A stretch of DNA of 13,916 nt from Candidatus Hydrogenedentes bacterium CG07_land_8_20_14_0_80_42_17 (GCA_002780065.1 PEWQ01000186.1:1-13916), one strand, 5' to 3'. Shown: positions 5,851-12,721, counted from the stretch's first letter. Program-made: numbers and translations. The notes: generated by a model from the letters alone, not told the origin.

Positions 5851-6783
5851 TCAAAACGTGTTGTTGAAAAAACTATGCAATAACTTTTCGGCGGAGAGGG
5901 CAGGATTCTCGGAATTTTCTTCAACCGATTTCAAAGATTCTTGATATGCAGAAGAATTTTTTATGCGAGAATTTAATTCATAACGAACTGTTTCCTCAAA
6001 TTCAAAACGCCGCCGCCTTGAAAAATGATTTTTTCTGCTGTCTGACGACTCGATATAATTTTCGTGTTCATCTATCAATTTAGACAGATCGTAAATACCT
6101 TCTCCATTTCGAGCAGAAACTGAAATTATCTTTGGCGACCATCCACAGGTTTTATCGGGCAGAGTCAATTGCAGAGCAGAAGCTGTTCTGTCTGCGGCTC
6201 CTAGATCAGACTTATTTACGCAATGAATATCTGCAATCTCCATCATGCCTGCTTTCAATGCCTGAATGCTGTCTCCTGTATTCGGAGTTGAAACCACAAT
6301 TGTCGTATCTGCAATTTCAGAGATTGACACGTCGTTCTGTCCTGCTCCAATAGTCTCAATATGCACCTCATCAAAACCACATGCAGTAAGAAATCTCGAT
6401 ATTCTCAATACCGATGGTGAAAGCCCTCCTGCAACGTTTTTCGATGCAACGGAGCGAATAAACACGTTCTCATCGAGCGCTAATTCCTCCATTCGAATTC
6501 GATCGCCAAGTACCGCTCCGCCCGTCCTATAACTCGACGGATCGACTGCTACAATTCCAATTCTCATATCAGGAAATGATTCTCTTCTCTGCCGCACAAT
6601 TGCAGAAATCAAGCTGGATTTTCCCGCGCCAGGCGCGCCCGTCCATCCAATAATTCTCGGTTCAATCATCGGTGCTCGCGAAAGCAATTTTATTCCTTCA
6701 GGCGATAGTCTTTCAACTTCACTCACCGCACGCGCAAATTCAGAGCGTGAAGCGAATTTCAAAATATTAGAATGTTCATTCAT
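5851..6783 (-). CDS. meaB: MeaB/ArgK-type G-protein chaperone of a B12-dependent acyl-CoA mutase
   Basis: MeaB uses GTP to gate loading of adenosylcobalamin into, and protect, methylmalonyl-CoA-type mutases. This 310-residue protein has the P-loop G-A-P-G-A-G-K-S (49-56), D-P-S-S (81-84), G-D-R-I-R-M (93-98), the switch-type E-T-I-G-A-G-Q (143-149), I-Q-A-L-K-A-G (173-179) and the guanine-specificity N-K-S-D (190-193). Length is close to the usual 310-330. The family's usual E-T-V-G-V-G-Q and L-G-G-L appear as E-T-I-G-A-G-Q and A-G-G-L, small deviations in loops that contact the nucleotide or the mutase. It begins 12 bp after the B12-subunit stop, so the pair form an operon. The ATG start has AGAG upstream. 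Confidence 0.94.
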   Translation of the reverse strand: MNEHSNILKFASRSEFARAVSEVERLSPEGIKLLSRAPMIEPRIIGWTGAPGAGKSSLISAIVRQRRESFPDMRIGIVAVDPSSYRTGGAVLGDRIRMEELALDENVFIRSVASKNVAGGLSPSVLRISRFLTACGFDEVHIETIGAGQNDVSISEIADTTIVVSTPNTGDSIQALKAGMMEIADIHCVNKSDLGAADRTASALQLTLPDKTCGWSPKIISVSARNGEGIYDLSKLIDEHENYIESSDSRKNHFSRRRRFEFEETVRYELNSRIKNSSAYQESLKSVEENSENPALSAEKLLHSFFNNTF

Positions 6784-6795
6784 TAAAAACTCTAA

Positions 6796-7227
6796 TCAAG
6801 AATTTGAAGTTCCTTTTTCTTTAGAATGTTTTTCGGACGCAAATCTTCTGAACGCCTCGACAATCTCGGAAAGAGAAGAACCTGAGCTAAATACCTTCTT
6901 GATGCCCAGCTCTTCCAGTTTGGCGATGTCATCATCAGGAATGGTGCCGCCTCCGATCACTGGAATATCCGGCCTGCCTAATATTTTAATTTCGGATAGC
7001 ACTTTCGGAAAGAGTTCCATGTGAGCGCCTGAAAGACACGACAAACCTACAAGGTCGACATCTTCGTCCACTGCCACAGCCGCAATCTTTTCCGGAGTCT
7101 GACGAATGCCTGTGTAAACAACCTCCATGCCTGCGTCTCGCAATGCTCGTACGATAACGTGCGCGCCGCGATCATGGCCGTCAAGTCCAGGCTTAGCTAC
7201 AAGTATTTTGTAATGTCGTTCTTCCAT
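6796..7227 (-). CDS. Free-standing B12-binding (C-terminal) subunit of a methylmalonyl-CoA mutase-type enzyme
   Basis: The 143-residue protein is a complete cobalamin-binding Rossmann domain. [10 protein letters not shown] (12-21) contains the D-x-H-x-x-G signature whose His18 replaces dimethylbenzimidazole as lower cobalt ligand. G-L-S-C-L-S-G-A-H and V-I-G-G-G downstream bind the nucleotide tail. It matches the mutase C-terminal domain rather than methionine synthase (Y-T-G-I-R-Q-T-P-E). A charged Lys/Glu tail ends the protein. In split mutases this subunit pairs with a separate catalytic barrel, which is not in the window. The ATG at 7227 is preferred over an upstream in-frame TTG (7242) because the promoter's -10 box overlaps the codons between them. 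No ribosome binding site is present, which fits a leaderless message. meaB follows 12 bp downstream. Confidence 0.93.
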   Translation of the reverse strand: MEERHYKILVAKPGLDGHDRGAHVIVRALRDAGMEVVYTGIRQTPEKIAAVAVDEDVDLVGLSCLSGAHMELFPKVLSEIKILGRPDIPVIGGGTIPDDDIAKLEELGIKKVFSSGSSLSEIVEAFRRFASEKHSKEKGTSNS

Positions 7228-7233
7228 ATTTGA

Positions 7234-7262
7234 AATATACAATCAAATGCAGTTTTACTCAA
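7234..7262 (-). promoter_or_regulatory. Promoter predicted to give a leaderless mRNA for the B12 subunit/meaB operon
   Basis: On the reverse strand TTGAGT (7262-7257) and TATATT (7239-7234) are separated by exactly 17 bp. Six bases separate the -10 box from the A of the ATG at 7227, placing transcription start on or next to the start codon. No Shine-Dalgarno sequence is present. Confidence 0.6.
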
Positions 7263-7295
7263 TACGGATTCTGTGCGAGAAATATTTATTTCGTA

Positions 7296-8042
7296 TTACG
7301 ACTTAATTCCCAGCATTTTGGTTAGACCTGCTCCGAAAATCATTCCGGCAATGTGCGCGGCATTATCGATGCCTGGCACAAGAAAACCGAATATCAGCGT
7401 AAGGACAATCCAGCGCGTAACAACTCGCCGAACGATTTCACCGTAAAGTCCACCACGAATTCTGGCAATCATGTATAGCGAACCTATCAGAGCGCAAATT
7501 GCGCCTGAAGCTCCAACTTGAAAGAGTTCATTTCCATGCACCATCAGCGACGCAAAATTGGATAATACTCCGCCAACCATAAAAATAACTAAGAAGCGTA
7601 TTTTACCCAAATTACGTTCAGCCTCGATTCCTACAGCTCCAAGCGCCATAGAGTTAAAAAGAAGATGAAGTAATCCAAAATGCGCAAATATTGCAGTAAA
7701 AAGACGATACCATTCTCCTCCGGCAAGAACGGAATTTCCCTTCAATGCACCAAGATAATCAAGTGTATTAGCAAAAGAGTCGTCAGGAAAAAATGCGGCC
7801 ATAAGAGTCCCGCCCCATATCACAGTCAAAACCACCGCCGCCAAAAAATCGATACCCAATATTACTTGAAGAGTTCGAGTTAAAAAACTGTCGCTATTAA
7901 ATAACTCAGCAACATCTTTTCCATATTTTTCCGCTGTTGCTGACGATGTTGCCGTCAAAACTGCTCCGCATCTGTAGCATTTCTCACTATTTATTGACTC
8001 GATTGCTCCACAATTAGGACAGCAAATTGCGCTACGCTGCAT
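7296..8042 (-). CDS. Rhomboid-family intramembrane serine protease with N-terminal zinc ribbon
   Basis: This 248-residue protein cuts substrates within the membrane. An N-terminal zinc-ribbon has C-P-N-C (8-11) and C-Y-R-C (22-25). The rhomboid core has six or so hydrophobic segments from about 58. H-F-G-L-L-H-L-L-F-N (121-130) keeps the His, His and oxyanion Asn with the spacing seen in GlpG. G-A-S-G (177-180) carries the catalytic Ser179, and the last segment D-N-A-A-H-I-A-G carries the catalytic His230. All catalytic positions are intact, so it should be active. The gene starts at an ATG inside the last 11 bases of trpD, so translation is probably coupled. The zinc ribbon probably binds a partner or regulates the protease; this is inference. 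Confidence 0.94.
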   Translation of the reverse strand: MQRSAICCPNCGAIESINSEKCYRCGAVLTATSSATAEKYGKDVAELFNSDSFLTRTLQVILGIDFLAAVVLTVIWGGTLMAAFFPDDSFANTLDYLGALKGNSVLAGGEWYRLFTAIFAHFGLLHLLFNSMALGAVGIEAERNLGKIRFLVIFMVGGVLSNFASLMVHGNELFQVGASGAICALIGSLYMIARIRGGLYGEIVRRVVTRWIVLTLIFGFLVPGIDNAAHIAGMIFGAGLTKMLGIKS

Positions 8043-9126
8043 TATTCTTCATCCAGCCGACAATTCTCTCAAGTTGTTTCAAAGCCTCGCCTTTTTTTAA
8101 AGTCTCAGTGACAATCTCTATTGCAGTCTTAAATCCATAAGTCGTAAGTAACAAAATCGCGGCGGCAGAATTAATGAGTATCGCATTTGTAATAGAAGGA
8201 TAGTCGTCCGGCGAAGTAAAAGCTTTTCGAATCATATCAGCCGAAGTCTCGGCATCAGCCGCCGATAGGTCTGCAATCGGAACTCTCTTCAATCCAAAAT
8301 CTTCCGGAACGAATTCTACTTCTACATACCAACTTTCTTTCATCATTATTCCGCGAGTCAAGCCGCACGGTGAAACTTCATCCATCGCCTTTCCGTCATC
8401 ACTCGTTCCGCAAACGCAAAACGCGCATTGCACTCCCAATTTGTCGAGCGTCTCCGCTCCAAGCCGAATCTTGTCTTCCGAAAAGAAACCTACCAGTTGA
8501 TAATTTGCTCTCGCGGGATTGACTAGCGGACCTATCAGATTGAATGCCGTTCGTATCCCCTGTTTCGCCAATTCAAGTCGAATTGGATTAACTCTTGAAA
8601 ACGCTGTGTGATATTTCTGAGCGAAAAAAAATGCAAATCGAGTTTCATCCAAAAGAGCAACATTTTTTTCGGGAGACAAATCGATTTTGATTCCCAGCTT
8701 CTCCAGAACATCGGCGGAACCGGATTTTGACGCCACTGCCCGATTGCCATGCTTGGTCACGCATAAAGAATTAAGCTTTTCATCTGAAACTGCATGTGGA
8801 ACCGCTGAAAGCAGAATCGACGCCGCAGTCGAAATGTTGAAGGTTGGAACACCTCCGCCGGTTCCGACTATATCCAGTTTCTTCGCCCATTTAATTTCAG
8901 GTATCGGAATAACACATTCCAGCACTGCGCTCGCAAGCCCTGCTAAAGTCGGAGCGTCTACGCCGTCAATCGAAATGGCATGAGTAAGTAAGAACTCGCG
9001 CAATTCGTCTCTTGGAGCATAACCTGTTGCGATAATCTGCATTGCCCTGTTCGCAGCAATGTCATTCATCCGATTTCTTTTTGCAATATTTAAATACTGT
9101 ATAAAATCAATTGTATTGAACACCAT
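8032..9126 (-). CDS. trpD: Anthranilate phosphoribosyltransferase family protein (TrpD), divergent
   Basis: TrpD joins anthranilate and PRPP in tryptophan synthesis. The 364-residue protein has the helical N-terminal domain, then D-I-V-G-T-G-G (85-91), T-F-N-I-S-T-A-A (95-102), K-H-G-N-R-A (125-130), S-K-S-G-S-A-D-V-L (133-141), G-I-R-T-A-F-N-L-I-G-P-L (190-201) and metal-binding M-D-E (248-250). Three departures from the usual pattern are seen: GTGGDG is shortened to G-T-G-G-G-V without the Asp, about ten extra residues precede KHGNR (108-122), and three extra residues lie before GIRT. The start has AGAGG 9 bp upstream. No other trp genes are nearby and the next gene is a rhomboid protease, so tryptophan synthesis is likely but a related phosphoribosyl transfer cannot be excluded. 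Thymidine phosphorylase is less likely because KHGNR and GIRTxFN are TrpD-type. Confidence 0.87.
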   Translation of the reverse strand: MVFNTIDFIQYLNIAKRNRMNDIAANRAMQIIATGYAPRDELREFLLTHAISIDGVDAPTLAGLASAVLECVIPIPEIKWAKKLDIVGTGGGVPTFNISTAASILLSAVPHAVSDEKLNSLCVTKHGNRAVASKSGSADVLEKLGIKIDLSPEKNVALLDETRFAFFFAQKYHTAFSRVNPIRLELAKQGIRTAFNLIGPLVNPARANYQLVGFFSEDKIRLGAETLDKLGVQCAFCVCGTSDDGKAMDEVSPCGLTRGIMMKESWYVEVEFVPEDFGLKRVPIADLSAADAETSADMIRKAFTSPDDYPSITNAILINSAAAILLLTTYGFKTAIEIVTETLKKGEALKQLERIVGWMKNNAA

Positions 9127-9190
9127 CTTCTAAAACCTCTAGCTTGTATCTATTTTTATACATTCTATTATTTTTAGAAAGCTAAATTTT

Positions 9191-9258
9191 TTGTAATCGC
9201 TCAAGCGAGATCACATGCAAGATGCGTGTGCCTACAAACCGAGACTTAAGGATTACAA
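9191..9258. repeat. 68-bp element with perfect 8-bp terminal inverted repeats and two internal hairpins
   Basis: TTGTAATC (9191-9198) and GATTACAA (9251-9258) bound a 68-bp segment inside the 151-bp trpD-flagellar gene spacer. Inside are TCGCT-CA-AGCGA (9197-9208) and an 8-bp stem CACATGCA/TGCGTGTG (9212-9219 and 9223-9230, one G-U pair on the plus strand). It is flanked by T-runs on both sides and is more GC-rich than its surroundings. It looks like a small palindromic (REP/MITE-like) element or a structured RNA; only genome-wide copy number can tell. The rest of the spacer (9127-9190, 9259-9277) is AT-rich with no gene. TATAAA (9160-9155, minus) is a possible weak -10 box for trpD. Confidence 0.6.
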
Positions 9259-9277
9259 TTTTTTTACCTTGATAAAT

Positions 9278-9979
9278 TCAACTCTTCATGTCGATTAGAG
9301 TTCCAAGATTCTCGTCTTCAGTTTTTACAATCTTTGTATTCGCTTCTATAAACCGTTCATTTTTAATTTGATTAATCATCTCATCGGCAATATCTGTATT
9401 CGAACGTTCCAGAGCTCCTGAAAACATTTCACTGCCGCTGACTTTTATGCCCGCACCGGAAGCCGCAGTTGGAACAGCAAGATTGTTTCCGATTTTTTCC
9501 ATGCCTTGAGAATTTGGAAAGCGAACAGGCTGTATCTTTCCAACTTCTTCACGAGCGCCGTCTCCCCTCAAAACCGAAACTTGTCCGTCTTTTCCGACAC
9601 TGACGCCTTTAGAATCTGACGGCAACTGCAAAGGCGGTTCCAATCTGTCTCCATTCTGCGTAACGATTTGCCCGCTTCCATCTACAGTAAAAGAACCGTC
9701 TCTAGTGAAAGCAAGTCTGCCGTTCGAAGTTCTCACCGCAAAATAAAGGCCGTCCTGAAGCGAAATATCCAATGGGCGGCCTGTAAACTCTCTAGGCCCG
9801 GGCAACGTGTTTTCGGAAATTGATCCCGTTTCCACGCCCCTCCCCCCGGGCCCGGAGTATGAATTCGTTGAAGAGGATTTAAAACCGCTTGTATTAAGAT
9901 TTGCAAGATTATTCGCCGAGACATCGAGCGATGTCTGACCGACATTCAAAGCTGTCTGAGCTATTCGAATACCATCCAT
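9278..9979 (-). CDS. FlgF/FlgG-type flagellar rod / hook-basal body protein
   Basis: This 233-residue protein belongs to the FlgE/F/G family of axial flagellar proteins, exported through the flagellar type III apparatus. The N-terminal rod motif (about 5-35) contains S-A-N-N-L-A-N-L-N-T-S-G-F-K. A middle D1-type domain has R-P-L-D-I-S-L and the F-T-R-D-G-S-F-T-V-D-G turn. The C-terminal coiled segment contains S-N-T-D-I-A-D-E-M-I-N and ends L-I-D-M-K. It is a little shorter than typical FlgF or FlgG (about 250-260), and FlgF versus FlgG cannot be decided. The ATG has GGAG 9 bp upstream. No other flagellar gene is in the window. It lies 49 bp after the STAS gene and has its own promoter there, so its expression need not follow rnc. 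Confidence 0.9.
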   Translation of the reverse strand: MDGIRIAQTALNVGQTSLDVSANNLANLNTSGFKSSSTNSYSGPGGRGVETGSISENTLPGPREFTGRPLDISLQDGLYFAVRTSNGRLAFTRDGSFTVDGSGQIVTQNGDRLEPPLQLPSDSKGVSVGKDGQVSVLRGDGAREEVGKIQPVRFPNSQGMEKIGNNLAVPTAASGAGIKVSGSEMFSGALERSNTDIADEMINQIKNERFIEANTKIVKTEDENLGTLIDMKS

Positions 9980-10003
9980 GGTTTAAACTCCTATTCAGCT
10001 AAA

Positions 10004-10032
10004 TTTATATCACACAACACTGTAATAGTCAA
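10004..10032 (-). promoter_or_regulatory. Housekeeping-type promoter for the flagellar rod gene
   Basis: On the reverse strand TTGACT (10032-10027) and TATAAA (10009-10004) are separated by exactly 17 bp, with TGA directly before the -10 box. The -35 box includes the TGA stop of the STAS gene. Predicted start near 9997 gives an 18-nt leader with GGAG. It resembles a sigma-70/SigA promoter rather than the TAAA/GCCGATAA pattern of sigma-28. Confidence 0.7.
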
Positions 10033-10391
10033 GATTTTTTTGATTCAGAATCAATCGATTCATTTTTAGCTTCGTTCAAAACTTCTTCAACTGACTCTTT
10101 AATATTGAAAACACGAACAAGTTTTGTCAAAGCGAATATCTCTTTAATGTAAGGAGACAATCCAACAAGAGTGAGTTTTTTATCATATTGAATGCAATGT
10201 TTGTGAATTGAGAGCAAAGCTCCTAAGCTGGGAGTAGAAACTAATTTTACACCGCTTATGTCCAAAATAACTTCTTTGACGTCAAAATTGTCGTAAACAC
10301 TGCGCTTAATTTCAGAGGTATCGTCGGCTATAAATTCAGAATTATAAATAATGACAAGAAAATTCCCTTTGCGTTCAACAAGAAAATTCAT
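10029..10391 (-). CDS. STAS-domain anti-sigma-factor antagonist-like protein
   Basis: The 120-residue single STAS domain resembles SpoIIAA/RsbV, which release sigma factors by binding anti-sigma kinases. V-I-L-D-I-S-G-V (41-48) is the core strand, L-G-A-L-L (56-60) begins the key helix, and L-V-G-L-S-P-Y-I near 75-82 follows the family pattern. At the phosphorylation site, where SpoIIAA has D-S-S-G-L-G, it has S-T-P-S-L-G, so Thr53 occupies the target position and Pro54 follows. A charged tail ends the protein. The ATG at 10391 is chosen because it overlaps the rnc TGA as ATGA and has GGGAGG upstream. A longer frame starting at 10445 would lie wholly inside rnc. No anti-sigma kinase is nearby. 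Confidence 0.88.
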   Translation of the reverse strand: MNFLVERKGNFLVIIYNSEFIADDTSEIKRSVYDNFDVKEVILDISGVKLVSTPSLGALLSIHKHCIQYDKKLTLVGLSPYIKEIFALTKLVRVFNIKESVEEVLNEAKNESIDSESKKS

Positions 10392-11398
10392 CTCTTTCTG
10401 CGCCTCCCGGAAAATACAGGCTTGAAACTTTCTTCCGCCGCCCATGCCACAGGATCGTCGATCTTGCTGTCAGGAACATAATCTCCGCTCCTATTGCCAT
10501 TTCTAATATAATTATCCTTGAAACGATATTTTTTTTCAATTTTATTAACTTTATCAGAGCTCTTAATAATTTTCTTTTGGTTTGGCGTTGTTTTGACATT
10601 TTGAGTTCTACTCTTCTTCTGAGGTTCAGCATGTATAGGCTTTTTATTAAGCCAAGCTGAGATTGCTTCTTCAGCCGCTTTCTGCTCAGCCTCTTTTTTT
10701 GATTTACCTATTCCAATTCCATATCTATTGCCTTGAACCTCAACAGCTATTCTAAATAGTTTTGAATGCTCAGGACCAGATGATTTCATCATCACATAAT
10801 CAGGTCGGCTACCAGTCTCTTTTTGAATTATCTCCTGAAAATGAGATTTGTAATCGCCGACAGATTCTTCTTTCGACATTACACGGATCCTGGATTCCAA
10901 ATGCTGAAGCACAAATCTTCTAGTCGCAGGTAAGCCTCGATCAATGTAAATAGCGCCGATTAGAGCCTCTACAACGTCTGCCTGCAAACTCGGTCTATCA
11001 GCTCCGCCGCTTCGTTCTTCTCCTCTGCCAATAAGAATCATATTCGACAATTCTATGTCTTTAGCCATTTCAGCTAAAGCTACTTCCGAAACAACAGCCG
11101 ACTTAATCTTTGCAAGCTCTCCCTCTTCATCATCAGGAAAAACCTTAAAAAGATATTCGTTGATTATAAGACCAAGAACTCCGTCTCCGAAAAATTCCAA
11201 TTTTTCATACTGTTCGTTATGGCTGTATCCTAACTCATTTGTATATGATTTATGCGAAAGCGCTCGATTCAGCAGATTCAAGTCTTTAATACTGATATCG
11301 ATCTTCTTGCAATATTCTTCAAGCTCTTTTTTTCGCTTAGCATCAACTCTGTCCAAATAATCAACCTTGGGCAGAGGATCTCTCTTATGTCTCTTCAC
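10388..11398 (-). CDS. rnc: Ribonuclease III with long basic C-terminal tail
   Basis: RNase III cleaves double-stranded RNA (rRNA precursors, structured mRNAs). The 336-residue protein has the signature N-E-Q-Y-E-K-L-E-F-F-G-D (61-72) with catalytic Glu68 and Asp72, and D-V-V-E-A-L-I-G-A-I-Y-I-D (141-153) with Asp141 and Glu144. A double-stranded-RNA-binding domain at about 183-250 ends K-S-K-K-E-A-E-Q-K-A-A. Typical enzymes end near there (about 220-250 residues). Here an 86-residue Lys/Arg/Asn-rich, probably disordered tail follows, ending G-R-R-R-K-R. The start is GTG (11398), with an in-frame TGA just before it and no adjacent Shine-Dalgarno; an internal TTG (11356) preceded by AAGG is an alternative. 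It lies 51 bp after fabF and its TGA overlaps the STAS start. Confidence 0.97.
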   Translation of the reverse strand: MKRHKRDPLPKVDYLDRVDAKRKKELEEYCKKIDISIKDLNLLNRALSHKSYTNELGYSHNEQYEKLEFFGDGVLGLIINEYLFKVFPDDEEGELAKIKSAVVSEVALAEMAKDIELSNMILIGRGEERSGGADRPSLQADVVEALIGAIYIDRGLPATRRFVLQHLESRIRVMSKEESVGDYKSHFQEIIQKETGSRPDYVMMKSSGPEHSKLFRIAVEVQGNRYGIGIGKSKKEAEQKAAEEAISAWLNKKPIHAEPQKKSRTQNVKTTPNQKKIIKSSDKVNKIEKKYRFKDNYIRNGNRSGDYVPDSKIDDPVAWAAEESFKPVFSGRRRKR

Positions 11399-11406
11399 TC
11401 ACGGCA

Positions 11407-11430
11407 AAAACAGTTTTAAGAAACTGTTTT
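11407..11430. other. Perfect 10-bp hairpin between fabF and rnc (attenuator or RNase III site)
   Basis: AAAACAGTTT (11407-11416) and AAACTGTTTT (11421-11430) are perfect inverted repeats around a 4-base loop. On the transcribed (reverse) strand the stem is followed by five T's, so it could act as a weak, AT-rich terminator or attenuator. It ends 8 nt before the rnc start codon and separates an AGGTGG sequence (near 11435-11440) from that start. Confidence 0.6.
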
Positions 11431-11449
11431 CTTCACCACCTAACAAAAT

Positions 11450-12688
11450 TTATTTCAATTTAGACAAAGCCAGCACTGCATTGTGCCCGCCAAAACCTAA
11501 ATTTTCGTTCAATGCAGCCGTGACCTCGGCTTCGCGCGCTTCATTAGGCACGTAGTCCAAGTCACAGTCAGGATCGGGTTCTTCATAATTAGTTGTCGGA
11601 GGCACCTGGTTTCTGCTTACACTAAGTGCGCAGACAATAGTCTCAACTCCTCCGGCCGCTCCAATCATATGACCGGTCATCGATTTCGTCGAACTGACCA
11701 TAATTTTTTTTGCTCGGTCTCCAAATACTTTCTTGATCGCGACCGTTTCGAATTTATCATTGAAATGCGTCGAGGTTCCATGCGCATTCACGTAATTAAA
11801 AAATTCAATCGAGAGATTTGATTCTCGAATAGCAAATTCCGCCGCCGCGGCTATTCCAGAACCGTCATCAAGCGGAGCAGTAATATGATGAGCATCACAC
11901 GTCATTCCGTATCCAACAACTTCAGCGTAAATTCTAGCTCCCCTATTTTTTGCATGTTCATATTCTTCGAGCACTACTACTCCTGCACCTTCGCCCATAA
12001 CAAAACCGTCACGTCCCTTATCAAAAGGACGCGATGCTCTCTCAGGTTCATTATTTCTCCGAGACATCGCATGCAATGCGCAAAATCCGCCCATTGCAAG
12101 CGGAGTGATGCACGCCTCGGCTCCGCCGGCAATCATCGCGTCGGCATCTCCCCTTTGAATAATTCTGAAGGAATCTCCGATCGCGTGAGTCCCAGTCGCA
12201 CAAGCTGTGGCAACAGATGTGTTAGGTCCTTTAAAACCGTATCGAATCGCAACGAGGCCGGACCCCATGTTGATAATGATCATTGGAATTAGAAAAGCAT
12301 TCAGACGTTCCGGTCCTTTACTACGGAGAATTTCGTGCTGAGTTTCAATCGAGCCTATTCCTCCGATTCCAGAACCGACAATCACTCCTACCCGATCTTT
12401 AGGATAAGTCTCAGACGTCATTCCAGCATCTTCCAGAGCGAGTTGCGCTCCGGCTAGAGCAAAAATGCAAAACCGGTCCATCCTCTTTTGTTCTTTTTTT
12501 GAAACAAATTTTTCTACCGGAAAATCATGAATCTCCGCCGCGATTTGAGTATCAAATCTCGATGCATCGTATCCTTTAACACGACTAATGCCTGATTTGC
12601 CGGATAGGATCGAGGACCAAAATTTATCAACGCCTATTCCAATGGATGTGACAGGGCCAAGACCTGTGATTACAACTCGACGACTCAT
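11450..12688 (-). CDS. fabF: 3-oxoacyl-[ACP] synthase II (FabF)
   Basis: FabF condenses malonyl-ACP with the growing acyl chain in type II fatty-acid synthesis. The 412-residue protein keeps the full catalytic set: Cys163 in T-A-C-A-T-G, His303 in N-A-H-G-T-S-T, and His340 with Lys335 in K-S-M-T-G-H, the same residue numbers as in E. coli FabF. R-P-F-D-K-G-R-D-G-F near 220 and the C-terminal N-L-G-F-G-G-H-N are further hallmarks. After the HGTST motif the usual P-L-N-D is H-F-N-D, a minor change. The ATG is 33 bp downstream of acpP and has only a weak binding site (AAGAATC), so it may depend on read-through from the very strongly served acpP. Confidence 0.98.
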   Translation of the reverse strand: MSRRVVITGLGPVTSIGIGVDKFWSSILSGKSGISRVKGYDASRFDTQIAAEIHDFPVEKFVSKKEQKRMDRFCIFALAGAQLALEDAGMTSETYPKDRVGVIVGSGIGGIGSIETQHEILRSKGPERLNAFLIPMIIINMGSGLVAIRYGFKGPNTSVATACATGTHAIGDSFRIIQRGDADAMIAGGAEACITPLAMGGFCALHAMSRRNNEPERASRPFDKGRDGFVMGEGAGVVVLEEYEHAKNRGARIYAEVVGYGMTCDAHHITAPLDDGSGIAAAAEFAIRESNLSIEFFNYVNAHGTSTHFNDKFETVAIKKVFGDRAKKIMVSSTKSMTGHMIGAAGGVETIVCALSVSRNQVPPTTNYEEPDPDCDLDYVPNEAREAEVTAALNENLGFGGHNAVLALSKLK

Positions 12689-12721
12689 CTGTGTAGATTC
12701 TTTATTCTTACTATTTTCGAA

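Noticed and set aside
7228-7242. An upstream TTG start adding five residues to the B12-binding subunit.
   Set aside because: The TTG abuts the predicted -10 box, has no ribosome binding site, and the extra residues are not part of the conserved domain.
9127-9277. The structured spacer before trpD as a T-box or cobalamin riboswitch.
   Set aside because: No T-box core sequence or antiterminator and no conserved cobalamin-box sequence could be found; the stems are better explained by the bounded 68-bp element.
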